The translations under genes were made by a program, and so were the position numbers. The notes beneath the pieces are model-generated. The model searched no databases. It was not told the origin of the DNA and was given only the letters and a program-made list of their open reading frames with translations. A stretch of DNA of 33,184 nt from Alphaproteobacteria bacterium (GTDB lineage: Bacteria; Pseudomonadota; Alphaproteobacteria; Paracaedibacterales; VGCI01), in the NCBI GenBank assembly GCA_021323455.1, contig JAJONN010000011.1:1-33184 (forward strand), given 5' to 3'. Below are positions 1 to 9,076 of the stretch, in pieces; the first letter of the stretch is position 1; the number at the start of each line of letters is the position of its first letter.

Positions 1-686
1 AGCCGGATCCAACATAACACCTTCAATCATTTTTTATAACGAGATTTTAGGGGAGCGGGCGGGAGTTAGTTCACGTCGTGGGTCGCGGGCTGCCCGCCGA
101 TGAGATGCTCCACAGCAATAAAGCGCGTCCTATTCAGAGAATAAAAATTGCTGAAATGCGGAAGCACCCAAGTTCCAAACAAGCCAGACGCCCATGTTGC
201 ATCCTAAAAACTTGTGCTAGCGGTGTTTGATGTGATATCTTACCATCCAGTGGGCTTTATGCAAAATGGTTGACAGGGAATTTTGGTACGTCATTTTCCT
301 GCTCTTGACCCTCTCAGCGACAAGCCCACGAAACGCCTAAAAAACCTGCCGTTCCCCTTCCTGATAGTTTACCGGGCGTGTCATTTTCTTCTTGAATGGT
401 CACATGACACGATATTAGCTTTTTTTAAATTTGCCTATGCGCCTTGCTGAGATTATCTGGCTGTCGGGTGGTGAGGTGAAGTCTTTGTAGGAAAATCGAT
501 ATAAGTATCTTACCCATTCGCCTCCCCTCACAACATAAAGTAAGTTCCGTCTGCAAAATCCCAGAAAACTGCGGGTTTTCAGGGAAGTTGCGCAAGAAAG
601 ACGTGTACCTATGCACCTTAAGTTATGATCAGAAAAGAATAGGGTTGAAGTTTTTCTTATATCCAGAGACAAGCTAAAGGTAGAAA
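1..686. other. gene-poor left edge
   Basis: I see no supportable gene here. A plus-strand frame is open from the left edge to a TGA at about 101 and could be the tail of a gene lying outside the window, but its sequence is not recognisable. The G-rich stretch at about 50-100 includes a small perfect hairpin (GCGGG-CTG-CCCGC, 85-97). Minus-strand frames at 415-720 overlap the end of the methylase gene and look like chance reading frames. They have no ribosome binding site and no family resemblance. Confidence 0.4.
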
Positions 687-2540
687 TTATGCCCAAAGTG
701 ATTTTAATCGCTCCTGACACTTCTCCTGCAGGAAATTAGCGATTTCATTTTGAGAAGCGATCAATTTTTCGTAATGGTTAAACTCTTTGACCACTTGTTT
801 TTGTACATCGAGCGGAGGAAGCGGGATTTTAATGGACGCAATATCTGCCAGGCTAATGCCCTTCATAATGCTGCCCGCAGAAAACTTCTTGATTTCCTGC
901 GTATAGGTTTCATTTTTGAAAAAGTAATGCAGGTATTCACGCGATAATAAATTTTTTTCGATGATCTCAAGCTTAACCAAATCATGTGAAAATATTCCTT
1001 TTTTATTTACAATGGTCGTCTTTCCCAAAATGGCAGATTCCCGATTTATGTCCTTTATAGACATTAATACATCCCCCGCAAGGCATATATTTTTTTCATA
1101 GGTTTGTGTTTCATACTTCAAAAACTTTGTCTGATAATTAGATAGGAACCCTTTTCCTATGGATTTCAACGTAAACAGAGGAATGCCATCATTGTCTGAC
1201 AAGTGGCTGACATTGTATGAAAAGCCCGTAGAAATGAAATTGACCAATTGGCCAAGGGGAACAAGCGGGTAAGGTGAAGAAACGCTACTGGGACCTGAAT
1301 AATGCTTGCCAACCCAGCTTTCATGATGACCTCCCATTTTTTCAAAAGGAACTTTGGTATAGCCAAGAGAGAGCATTTCTTCTTCTGGCACCTTATTAAA
1401 GCTTATACCTTGCAGAGTATCCAGAGGATTAGGGACATTCAATTTTTTCCCGTACTTGTCAAATGTGAATACGTCATTTTGAGCATCATAGTACCAAAAA
1501 TGCTTTTTCTGATTCTGATCTGGACAGTGGAGATTTTCAAGGTATATGAGGGCTGCCCTTACACCGGTATATGGCAGAAAAGTACGATCAGGCAAAGAAA
1601 CGACAAGTCTCAGGTCTGCGTTGTCCCTCAAAAACCGCCTGGCATCAGCGCGCTCTATGCCAAGCAAAAAACCTTCAGGAACAATAGCCGCCATCCTCCC
1701 TCCTTTTTGGATGGATTGAAAAAGATGAAGGATAGAAAGAACATCAGTCTTTTTTCTCGCAAGCCCGTTTTCATATAAACCATCATATTGATAGTTTTTA
1801 TAATCACGTGAAAAAGGAACATTTGTAAGACCAACAGAATATCTTTTATACACAGGATGCGACAAGGTGTTGGCAACGTGTTCAATGCCACTATGATCAC
1901 GCCAATGCAAAATAGCATTCATTTTAGCTACCCTGGCTGAGACAGAAATATCTTTTCCAAAAAATATGTTTCCTTTTGAGCTGTCAAATTCCTTAATATA
2001 TCCAGCTGCTCCTGCCAAAAGTCCACCAGCCCCGCAAAAAGGATCATAAATTGTGTCGTTCCTTGTCGGCGATACCAGATTAACCATTATTCTAACAATA
2101 TGACGGGGCGTAAAGTATTGCCCAAGGCTTTGTTTTGATGACAGGTTCTTCTTTAGAAAATATTCGTAAGCATCCCCCATAATATCTGAATCGAAAGATG
2201 TCAGATGGTACTTGTCCAAAATGGCCAAGATTTTTTTGATCACGCTTTCTTGTGGGATTTCCGTTTTAGAGAACACATCTTCTGCATTATATTGTGTTTG
2301 CAAACTTGGGATAAGATGTCCGTTGAGATATTGTATTTTGTTTTCTTCCTCTTTCAAGGATGCCCATAAGGGGTCTTGCTGATGTTCTTCCATCAGTTTT
2401 AAAAACAGGAGGTTTGCAAATTCAAAGAAACGAGGTCGCCCAGGTTCTATTCTTGTTTCGCCAAAGCAGTTCTCTACACGCCTAAAAATATTAAAAAGGG
2501 CTGCTTTGTCCTTAATTGTTTCCGGTCTGAGCTTATTCAT
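687..2540 (-). CDS. Type I N6-adenine DNA methylase fused to a half specificity (HsdS-like) domain
   Basis: A 617-residue protein that should methylate adenine in a DNA site chosen by its own C-terminal target recognition domain. Residues 10-130 resemble the N-terminal helical domain of HsdM. GQYFTPRHIV (140-149) and the SAM-binding motif DPFCGAGG (166-173) are clear. The catalytic N/D-PP-F motif appears as NVPFS (240-244), with the first proline replaced by valine. Residues 424 to the end form one TRD followed by the conserved HsdS helix region, with the typical IPLPPLDVQ at 572-580. The start ATG has AAGGAG seven bases upstream. No HsdR or second HsdS lies in the window, so this may be a solitary methylase or a BREX/type IIG-like remnant. 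Family assignment is strong. Target site and activity are unknown. Confidence 0.9.
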   Translation of the reverse strand: MNKLRPETIKDKAALFNIFRRVENCFGETRIEPGRPRFFEFANLLFLKLMEEHQQDPLWASLKEEENKIQYLNGHLIPSLQTQYNAEDVFSKTEIPQESVIKKILAILDKYHLTSFDSDIMGDAYEYFLKKNLSSKQSLGQYFTPRHIVRIMVNLVSPTRNDTIYDPFCGAGGLLAGAAGYIKEFDSSKGNIFFGKDISVSARVAKMNAILHWRDHSGIEHVANTLSHPVYKRYSVGLTNVPFSRDYKNYQYDGLYENGLARKKTDVLSILHLFQSIQKGGRMAAIVPEGFLLGIERADARRFLRDNADLRLVVSLPDRTFLPYTGVRAALIYLENLHCPDQNQKKHFWYYDAQNDVFTFDKYGKKLNVPNPLDTLQGISFNKVPEEEMLSLGYTKVPFEKMGGHHESWVGKHYSGPSSVSSPYPLVPLGQLVNFISTGFSYNVSHLSDNDGIPLFTLKSIGKGFLSNYQTKFLKYETQTYEKNICLAGDVLMSIKDINRESAILGKTTIVNKKGIFSHDLVKLEIIEKNLLSREYLHYFFKNETYTQEIKKFSAGSIMKGISLADIASIKIPLPPLDVQKQVVKEFNHYEKLIASQNEIANFLQEKCQERLKSLWA

Positions 2541-4099
2541 TTAGGAACTCCTTAGTGATGTCTCATAAGTCGCCTCTTCCAGACAAGAAAGGCGCTGAAC
2601 TATTGAAAACCTTGCCGCTAGTGACTACCTGCCCTGTTATTGTCCCCAAGTTGAAAAGGAGAACGTTGGCGATACTCATATCTTTTTCATATCAATTGGT
2701 TAGAAACCCATGAATCTATTTTAAAAATCGAGCGGTGCTGTTCAGCGTCAAATAAAGGAAAGAATATCTTTCCAATAAAACCTTAAAAGTTTTTACATCA
2801 CACCAAAAAAAGCTTCCTCAATTTTTTCATACAGTATCTACCACTATTTATACCTTAATTTTATTTAAATTTACCTTTAATATTATAGGGTATACTTTAT
2901 TAACTTACAAGGCCAAGAATCCTACTTTTGTCAATTTTATAGCCTTTTAAAATTACCATGTAGAGATTTTCATAGATCGCATGGCGAAAGCATTTTGCGG
3001 CTCTCGCCTTATTAAATAGCCTTGTTTTGCCAATTGAGAAGTACTTTAAACCGCCTTCTTTTAACATCTCAACCATACAAGTTTCGGTCTAACAACAATT
3101 GAACGACCGAAAAATCGCCCAGGGAACTTTCCTTGCTTCCGAAGAGCCAATAAAAGGCACAAAGGAAACCAATAGGAGGAGAATTTCCAAACGAGGAAAC
3201 ATCAGTCTTTGAGAGCATATGATTTGTGGCTACCCTATTGTTTTATTGATCGCCAACAAAGGAAGGCTGATACATTAATGGAGAAACTCCTGCTCAATTG
3301 GGATTTACGCTGCCATGTCCATAGAAGATAAACCGGGCTTCGGTCGCTGTTGCGAATAAGACAAGTCAGAGTGGTTGAAAATAATGAAAAAGCCAGAATA
3401 AGCTTTTTTTCTCATGATTTTTTTCAGCATAAAATTAGTAAAGAAAACTCGTTGGGGCCAGTGCCATTTCCAATAGCTTGCCTTGCTGTTGCCAAGCATG
3501 CTATTTTCCTCATCAGTGGGCTTGCGAGAGTTGAAATGGTGAGTTTGAGCTTGTTCTCCCTTCCAGTTCCCTTAAAGGTAGTAAGCCCACAAATTTTTAA
3601 AGGAACGCTATCCAATATCCTTTCCCTCTCACATTCATTTCCTCATCGTATATTTATTAGGCGGCACCCTTCCCGCATGCATAATCAACCATTTTTTTTA
3701 AATAACCTTTGAATTAAAGGATATCTTGGTCTCTTTAAGATATATGGGATAAATAAAATTATGGTTACGCCTCTTAAACACAAAGTCTGGCTGGCCGTTT
3801 TTGAAGTACGAGTTTTGAACAATCCTCATTTTTCATAAGCCCCAATAATTCCTTTGCCTCTTGCAGGGCAACTCAATCAAACATTCACGGGATCTGGCCA
3901 AAAAAGCACGGTTATGCCATTTGCTCATTTTTTGCTTTCCTCTATGGGATCTTAGCGGATAACGCTCATCTACAACCTTACCGCACCATAGGAAGGTTCC
4001 AAAGAATAAAAAGAAATTCTCTAAATTATCAATTCATTGTTTATAAGCTTAACCGAAAGAGCCTTTTTCCTCCTCGTAACAAGTCTGTCAGTACCTCCT
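2541..4099. other. 1.5-kb region without a convincing gene
   Basis: AT-rich DNA between two minus-strand transcription units. Short frames exist on both strands (for example about 3170-3330 and 3350-3712 plus, 3305-3615 minus), but none has a ribosome binding site, a recognisable motif or plausible composition, and they overlap one another. They may be remains of decayed genes. The promoter of the methylase gene must lie near 2560-2700, but I could not pick it with confidence. No IS ends or tRNA were seen. Confidence 0.4.
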
Positions 4100-4756
4100 C
4101 TAAACGGACGACAAGGCATATTCCTTCAAGTATTCTCGAAAAGCAAGATTGACGGTTTGCTCACGCCATAACGTTTTACGGAAGCTCTTCTCAATTTTAT
4201 CCATAAAATCAATTATGTTGTCGTAAATCTCAACATCTGTCGAGATTATAATCTCTGTCTCCTCCCCTTTTGTCGTTGTCACTTTCCTTGCTGAAGCAAT
4301 GAAACGGCTGTAAATGTCCAGATAATCCAGGTTAGCGTCATTAATCGTCAAAACAAGGGTGGTTGCATCTTTCTCTTCGCAAAACAGAAGGAGCTGCTCT
4401 AGGATTTTGAGCTGGAACTGAAACATCACGACTCCTTGAAGGTAAGCATCAAACCCTACCTTAGCGTTAAATTTTTGCACGCTAATGCTGGGGAAATTGC
4501 AGGTGACGACAGCGGCAAGGTACCCTACCTCCTCCCCTTCGTCCTCAAAATTCACAAAGGTTTCTTTTAATTCCAAGGTCATTTCGCAAAGGAGTTCATG
4601 GCCACAATCTTCAGCTCTAAAAATATAGAGATTCGGAGAAAACTCCTGAAAATCAAACATAAAAAAATTGTTCAGTGGGACTGGCGTTGTCCTTAGTTCT
4701 TGGGATAGAGTATTTCCATCTAAGAGATCGGTGTCATTGTTAATTAGTTTAGACAT
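4100..4756 (-). CDS. Hypothetical protein, tandem paralogue of the upstream gene; possible degenerate acetyltransferase fold
   Basis: A 218-residue protein of unrecognised family. It is clearly homologous to the 232-residue gene 34 bases upstream. Both share a middle core (a run of hydrophobic strands, then VMFQFQLKILEQLLLFC at about 110-126, then LVLTINDANLDYLDIY at 134-149) and a similar end (LWREQ...FREYLKEY). The pattern helix, strand, N-x(6-8)-Y-xx-F recalls motifs A/B of GNAT acetyltransferases, but the Q/RxxGxG/A acetyl-CoA loop is missing, so this is only a weak structural guess. AAGGATGG precedes the ATG. It is probably the second gene of a two-gene operon. Confidence 0.75.
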   Translation of the reverse strand: MSKLINNDTDLLDGNTLSQELRTTPVPLNNFFMFDFQEFSPNLYIFRAEDCGHELLCEMTLELKETFVNFEDEGEEVGYLAAVVTCNFPSISVQKFNAKVGFDAYLQGVVMFQFQLKILEQLLLFCEEKDATTLVLTINDANLDYLDIYSRFIASARKVTTTKGEETEIIISTDVEIYDNIIDFMDKIEKSFRKTLWREQTVNLAFREYLKEYALSSV

Positions 4757-4790
4757 GGCAAACCATCCTTATTGAAATTGAGGTTGTTTC

Positions 4791-5489
4791 TTAGTGAACT
4801 GTTTCTTTTTCCTGTCGGGATTTTAAATATTGCCGGATGACAGGATTAGACCGCTGTTCGCACCATAACTCTTGTTCAAAGCCAAGAGTGGTTGCTTTCA
4901 TAAAAACCATCCACTTATCAATGGTTTCCTTATTTGTCGGAATAACCAGTTCCGTTTGCTCACCATTTTTGGTCAAGGTCGGGTCCTGATGAACCAGGAA
5001 GTCTTGATAAATTCCGAACCCTTCAACCTGGTCATCATCTATATAAATAATGAGGTGGGATGCACCTTGCTTGGCACAAAACCTAAGAAGGTGTTCCAAA
5101 ATCTCCATTTGAAATTGAACCATGACCAGGCCATAAAGGAGTTCGTCTTCCCTCATCAACCTGTTTCCTTCTTGCAGTAAAATAGCTGGAAAATGGCAAA
5201 TCACATTTCTTGAAGCGGGCTGGGCCAGTTCTCCTTCAATTTCCAGAGTAAGGTCGCATTCTAGAGCATGGGAAAGATCCTGAATTGTCATCTCGTAGAA
5301 ATCTAAACCTCTTTTTTTGATATTAACCGTAACCCCTCCTTTTGAGGATGCGGGCTGGGAAGGTAGAGCCTTCTCTTGAGCAGGAGGCGGGTTGGAAACA
5401 ACCAATTTTAATTTGGGAGCCTTTTTCTTGGAACGGGGTGGTTTTTTATGTTGAGTTGAAGGAGGTGGGGTATGAATACGTTTTACCAT
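4791..5489 (-). CDS. Hypothetical protein, tandem paralogue with a basic Pro/Lys-rich N-terminus
   Basis: A 232-residue protein, first gene of the pair. Residues 1-50 are rich in Lys, Pro and Ser and probably disordered, which suggests nucleic-acid or membrane contact. Residues 52-225 match the 218-residue neighbour along their length, including VMVQFQMEILEHLLRFC (122-138), LIIYIDDDQVEGFGIYQDF (146-164) and LWCEQ...IRQYLKSR near the end. GAGGAAA lies before the ATG. No named family was recognised. The GNAT-like pattern described for the neighbour is present here too, again without the acetyl-CoA loop. The N-terminal extension is absent from the neighbour, so the two copies have diverged in architecture. 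Confidence 0.75.
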   Translation of the reverse strand: MVKRIHTPPPSTQHKKPPRSKKKAPKLKLVVSNPPPAQEKALPSQPASSKGGVTVNIKKRGLDFYEMTIQDLSHALECDLTLEIEGELAQPASRNVICHFPAILLQEGNRLMREDELLYGLVMVQFQMEILEHLLRFCAKQGASHLIIYIDDDQVEGFGIYQDFLVHQDPTLTKNGEQTELVIPTNKETIDKWMVFMKATTLGFEQELWCEQRSNPVIRQYLKSRQEKETVH

Positions 5490-5601
5490 AATATTTTCCT
5501 CGTGCTCCTATACGCATCCTTTATACATCCTTGTGTAAGAGGTGGCCGAAGAATTTCCTAATGGTATTTTAGCAGGGGGGGTCTACTTTTAGTTCAGAAG
5601 C

Positions 5602-6815
5602 TTAAAAAGTATCGAATTTATGACGGTTAAATGCCAGCATTTCCAGAAAACTTTGAGAAGTGAGGGAAGGAACAGCAGTGGAATGAAGCTTGCTTCTTTT
5701 GACTGTGATGGGCAACTTACCAGAAGAAACCCATTGAAGGTATCCAAGTTCATCTATTGCACAGGTTGCCAAGCGAGAATTATCAGGATGCAAACAGAAA
5801 GGAATATCCAGATAGCCCTTTTGGAAAGCTTTATAAAGCCCTGCCCCGATATCTTTATCTAAATTTAAGACAGAATCAATCAAGGCTTTTGACTGGGCAA
5901 AGATAATCTCTTCTTCTTCCCCATCATAGGGGACATCCTCCGCAAGTGAGGTTGAAAATTCATGCGCTTTTTTTAAAGCAGCCAGGTTGGAAGCCAAAGT
6001 TGGAATTTGGCGGCTTTCGTCCTGGGTTTTAACGATGAGCCTCCTGGTGTCAGAAAGAACAGCCAGCTGGACGCTTTCTTTCAGAATTTTTTCATATCCC
6101 ACCTTGGTTTTTGGAAAAAGCCCCATAAACGTATAGATTACCACATGCCATGACATTTCTTTACAAAGGTAGAAGCCAGCCAATCTTTTTAAAGCTGAAA
6201 CTGACGCCAGATCCTGGGTGAAGCTATAGTTTTGAGCATAGCTTAACGAAATGTCTCGCAACCCGTTTTGTTGAAAAAACAAGGCTTCTAATATTCCAAG
6301 AGCGACTAAAATGGAGGGATGGCAAAGCTGGCCTAAAAGACACCCTGCAAAGCTTTCCAGGTGGCTCTGAGTCGGGTACGCCGCTAAGATGAGACATGAT
6401 CTTTGCCAGGAGGATATTGCGTCCTTAAGGGAGGTACGGCTGTAAGGGAGGCAATAAGAGACTGGCCCTCCTTCCGTTATAAAAAGCTGGCTCTTGACAA
6501 GGTGTCCAAAAATCTTTTCGGGATTAGCCGTTCCGTGCCTAACCTGGTACCAAGGGAACTTAACTGCTCCATAATTTCAGATGGCGAGTAAGCCAGCACA
6601 GGAAAACCATTTAAATCAAGCCCTGCCTGGAGTGACTTTTTGGCTTCATCAAACTGCCCCATACGAGTATAGCTATCAAGGGTAATAGTACCAACCACAG
6701 GCAATTCAAGGCTTTTAACCGCCTTCAATCCCGCTTGCATGTTTTCCAGGGAGGCCATACCCATGCGAGGTTGAACGTAAAGGTCAGACCGAGTTTTTAA
6801 AAACTTAGACAGCAT
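5602..6815 (-). pseudogene. glmE: Glutamate/methylaspartate mutase epsilon subunit, broken by a one-base deletion
   Basis: GlmE holds the active site that, with the B12-binding subunit, converts L-glutamate to threo-3-methylaspartate. The first 90 codons read YVQPRMGM, VVGTITLDSYTRMG and LNGFPVLAYSP, typical of the family. The reading then leaves frame. From about 6545 downward the +1 frame continues with VRHGTANP, ITEGGPVSYCLPYSR, GQLCHPSILVALGILEALF and DISLSYAQN through to the TAA at 5602. Restoring one C to the ACC of GGTACCAGG rejoins the frames as LGTQVRHGT and gives about 404 residues, near the usual GlmE length. The ATG overlaps the end of glmS by 11 bases, indicating translational coupling. 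The gene is either inactive or the indel is a sequencing error. Confidence 0.88.
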
Positions 6816-7251
6816 GCTTGAACAGGCTTTCCATCTTAATTGCAGTTAAACGATCAAGATATCTTTTGAAACTTACCAAGGAATCACTTTCTGTAAAAAC
6901 GTCACTATATCCCAACTTGACAAGCTTTTTTCTTTGAAAGGCAGCGTTTTTTTCAGAAATTCCCATTTTTCCTCCGGCAACAAACGGTGGAAGCTGGGCA
7001 AAACCATTCCGGGAAAAAGAGGTTATAATTTTGATTGCATCCTGGAACAAATGGCCGTTAACGGAAGAAATGACGACGAGGTCAAAGAATGATCCTGCAA
7101 GAGTTTCGTGAATTTCTTGAAAAGGAACGCAAGGACCTAAGTTACGCACACTGCATCCATTTTCTTGCAAAAATAACTCCATAAAAATTAGGTTCCATGT
7201 ATGAGAATCAGAAGGCGTGCTTGTTAAAATAACATTTAGATTGTTTTTCAT
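6805..7251 (-). CDS. glmS: Glutamate/methylaspartate mutase B12-binding (sigma) subunit
   Basis: A 148-residue cobalamin-binding subunit, the length expected for the small subunit of glutamate mutase. The B12 motif DxHxxG appears as DSHTWN (15-20), with His17 as predicted cobalt ligand and the final Gly replaced by Asn. The NLGPCVP and ISSVNGH stretches and FVAGGKMG (near 100) follow in the family order. The SDSHTWN-plus-NLGPCVP combination resembles, from memory, the mutases of actinobacterial peptide-antibiotic clusters more than clostridial MutS. I place the start at 7251 rather than an upstream ATG at 7296 because GGGAG lies just before it. It sits directly upstream of and overlaps glmE. 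Confidence 0.85.
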   Translation of the reverse strand: MKNNLNVILTSTPSDSHTWNLIFMELFLQENGCSVRNLGPCVPFQEIHETLAGSFFDLVVISSVNGHLFQDAIKIITSFSRNGFAQLPPFVAGGKMGISEKNAAFQRKKLVKLGYSDVFTESDSLVSFKRYLDRLTAIKMESLFKHAV

Positions 7252-7484
7252 TTTTTTCTCCCGATAAGTAGTTAAACTGACGCACCGATTTGACATTTGT
7301 AGATCTATACAAATGCAAAACCTATTGGCATTATAGGCCAGTTGAAGAATTAAGACGATTAAGAACGGGGTTCTGAGAGAAAGCGACGCATATTTTACTT
7401 ATTATAGCTAAAATTAAATCGGGAAAAATGTTTTTTATAAATGATGTATTCTAAAATAAAAATATAAAAAAAGAGATATATAAC
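7252..7484. promoter_or_regulatory. Divergent intergenic region with a 7-bp inverted repeat
   Basis: This region separates glmS (leftward) from the peptide transporter (rightward). ATTTGTA and TACAAAT form an inverted repeat with a 6-bp spacer at 7295-7314 (TTGTAGATCTATACAA core), close to the predicted glmS start. The T-N11-A geometry suits a LysR-type or other dimeric regulator, and a LysR gene lies in the same island, but binding is inference. The right half (7390-7480) is very AT-rich and probably holds the transporter promoter. Confidence 0.4.
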
Positions 7485-8978
7485 TTGAATCAACTTAATG
7501 CTATAAATTCTTTCTCCTCTCAACCTAAAGCTTTATATATTCTCTCTTTTACCGAACTTTGGGAACGATTTAGCTATTACGGTATCCGTTCCCTTCTCAT
7601 GTTTTATATGATTTCAGAGCTAGGCTTTAGCGACGCATCCGCCTACGGCGTTTACGGAATGTATTTTGCTCTTGTGAGCGCTTCCTCTCTGGCTGGAGGG
7701 TACATTGCCGATCATTACCTAGGCAATCGCAAGGCCATTTATCTGGGAGCCATGATCATTATAGCCGGGCATGCTATTTTGCTCCTCCCTTCCCAGAACT
7801 TCCTTAATTTAGGCTTAGGTTTTATTATAGCTGGAACCGGTTTTTTTAAAGCAAACATTACGAGTCTTTTAGGGCAATATTATCAACCTCATGACCCACG
7901 CCGAGATAGTGGGTTTACAATTTTTTACATGGGAATTAACCTGGGGGCCTTTTTAGCTCCCTTTGCTTGTGGATACATCGGCAAAACCCTCGGATGGCAT
8001 TATGGTTTTGGCGTATCAGGGCTGGGTATGCTTCTCGGACTTCTTGTTTTTTATCTCAGTAATGAAGCTTTAGGCAATATCGGGTGTATTCCTGATAAAA
8101 ACAAGCTTTACAAACGCGGGTTTCTGAGGTTATCCCCTTACCAGATCATCCTTATAAGTACCCTTTTAAGTATCCCTGTTTTTGCCGGATGTATCCATTA
8201 TCATGACCTTATGGGCAACTTCTTGTATTGCTCAGGCGTTATCGCGCTTATTGCCTTGATTGCCATGGCTTTCAGGTGCAAGGGAGAAGAAAGAAGGTCC
8301 ATGTTGACGCTGATTACCATGATGCCCTTTTTTGTGGCCTTTTGGGCAAGCTTTGAACAAGCTGGTGCATCCATCAATCTTTTTATTGATCGCCATGTCA
8401 ACCGGGATCTGTTGGGGTATGAAATACCAACCGCATGGTTTTTATCGTTAACGCCTTTTTTGATTATTATTCTCGGGTCTGCTTTCTCTATGCTATGGCT
8501 TCAACTAGGAAAGCGTAATCTTGAGCCTAATACGCCTGTCAAATTTGCCCTGGCTTTTTTTCAGGCAAGCTTAAGCTTCTGGTTTTTAAAGCTGGGAGTA
8601 GAGGAAGGACTTGGGATTGGTGCGATCTCTATGATTTGGGTCGTACTTTACTACTTTTTTAGAACAACCAGTGAGTTATGTATCATTCCCATAGCCTTTT
8701 CCATGGTAACGAAACTTGCACCTCCTCATTTAACGAGCTTCATGATGGGTGTTTTTTTCCTCTCTGTTTCTTTTGCGCAAGTAGCCGCGCAACAGGTAGC
8801 TAAATATTTTACAGCAGCACATGGGATGAAAGAAGTTGTTCATCTTCAGGATAAAGCAATTTCTCTTTCTATATTTGGACAGATTTTCGAGTTTTTAATT
8901 ATCTTGCCTCTTGTAGCAGGTATTGGCATGCTCATAATTTCCCCTCTGACAAAGGATGTATTTAAAAAGTACGGGTAA
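7485..8978 (+). CDS. POT/PTR2-family proton-dependent oligopeptide transporter
   Basis: A 497-residue inner-membrane major facilitator protein that imports di- and tripeptides with protons. The signature ExxERFxYY is at 24-32 (ELWERFSYY), followed by GGYIADHYLG and the PTR2 signature FYMGINLGAFLAP in the 140s-150s. Twelve or more hydrophobic helices are apparent, and the length is normal for bacterial DtpT/YjdL relatives. The start is TTG with a weak AGAGA upstream. The first internal ATG would cut into the first helix, so TTG is preferred. Its place between the mutase genes and an ATP-grasp ligase suggests it moves a peptide-like product or precursor, which is inference. Confidence 0.92.
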   Translation: MNQLNAINSFSSQPKALYILSFTELWERFSYYGIRSLLMFYMISELGFSDASAYGVYGMYFALVSASSLAGGYIADHYLGNRKAIYLGAMIIIAGHAILLLPSQNFLNLGLGFIIAGTGFFKANITSLLGQYYQPHDPRRDSGFTIFYMGINLGAFLAPFACGYIGKTLGWHYGFGVSGLGMLLGLLVFYLSNEALGNIGCIPDKNKLYKRGFLRLSPYQIILISTLLSIPVFAGCIHYHDLMGNFLYCSGVIALIALIAMAFRCKGEERRSMLTLITMMPFFVAFWASFEQAGASINLFIDRHVNRDLLGYEIPTAWFLSLTPFLIIILGSAFSMLWLQLGKRNLEPNTPVKFALAFFQASLSFWFLKLGVEEGLGIGAISMIWVVLYYFFRTTSELCIIPIAFSMVTKLAPPHLTSFMMGVFFLSVSFAQVAAQQVAKYFTAAHGMKEVVHLQDKAISLSIFGQIFEFLIILPLVAGIGMLIISPLTKDVFKKYG

Positions 8979-9076
8979 AAACGAGTTCTTTTTTAGTGAT
9001 TTAAATTAAAAATTAATTTTAAGTATTAGCCTAATAAAGATCAACGTGAAAAAGATAAGAAAACACCCATAGTAAA

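Noticed and set aside
50-100. G-quadruplex candidate in the G-rich left edge
   Set aside because: Three G runs are close but the fourth is about 16 bases away; the evidence is too thin.
415-720. 101-codon ORF after the methylase gene
   Set aside because: Overlaps the methylase end, unlike any known family, poor start context.
3170-3715. Possible decayed transposase or IS remnant
   Set aside because: No DDE or HUH motif, no terminal inverted repeats or target duplications, and only short frames broken by stops.
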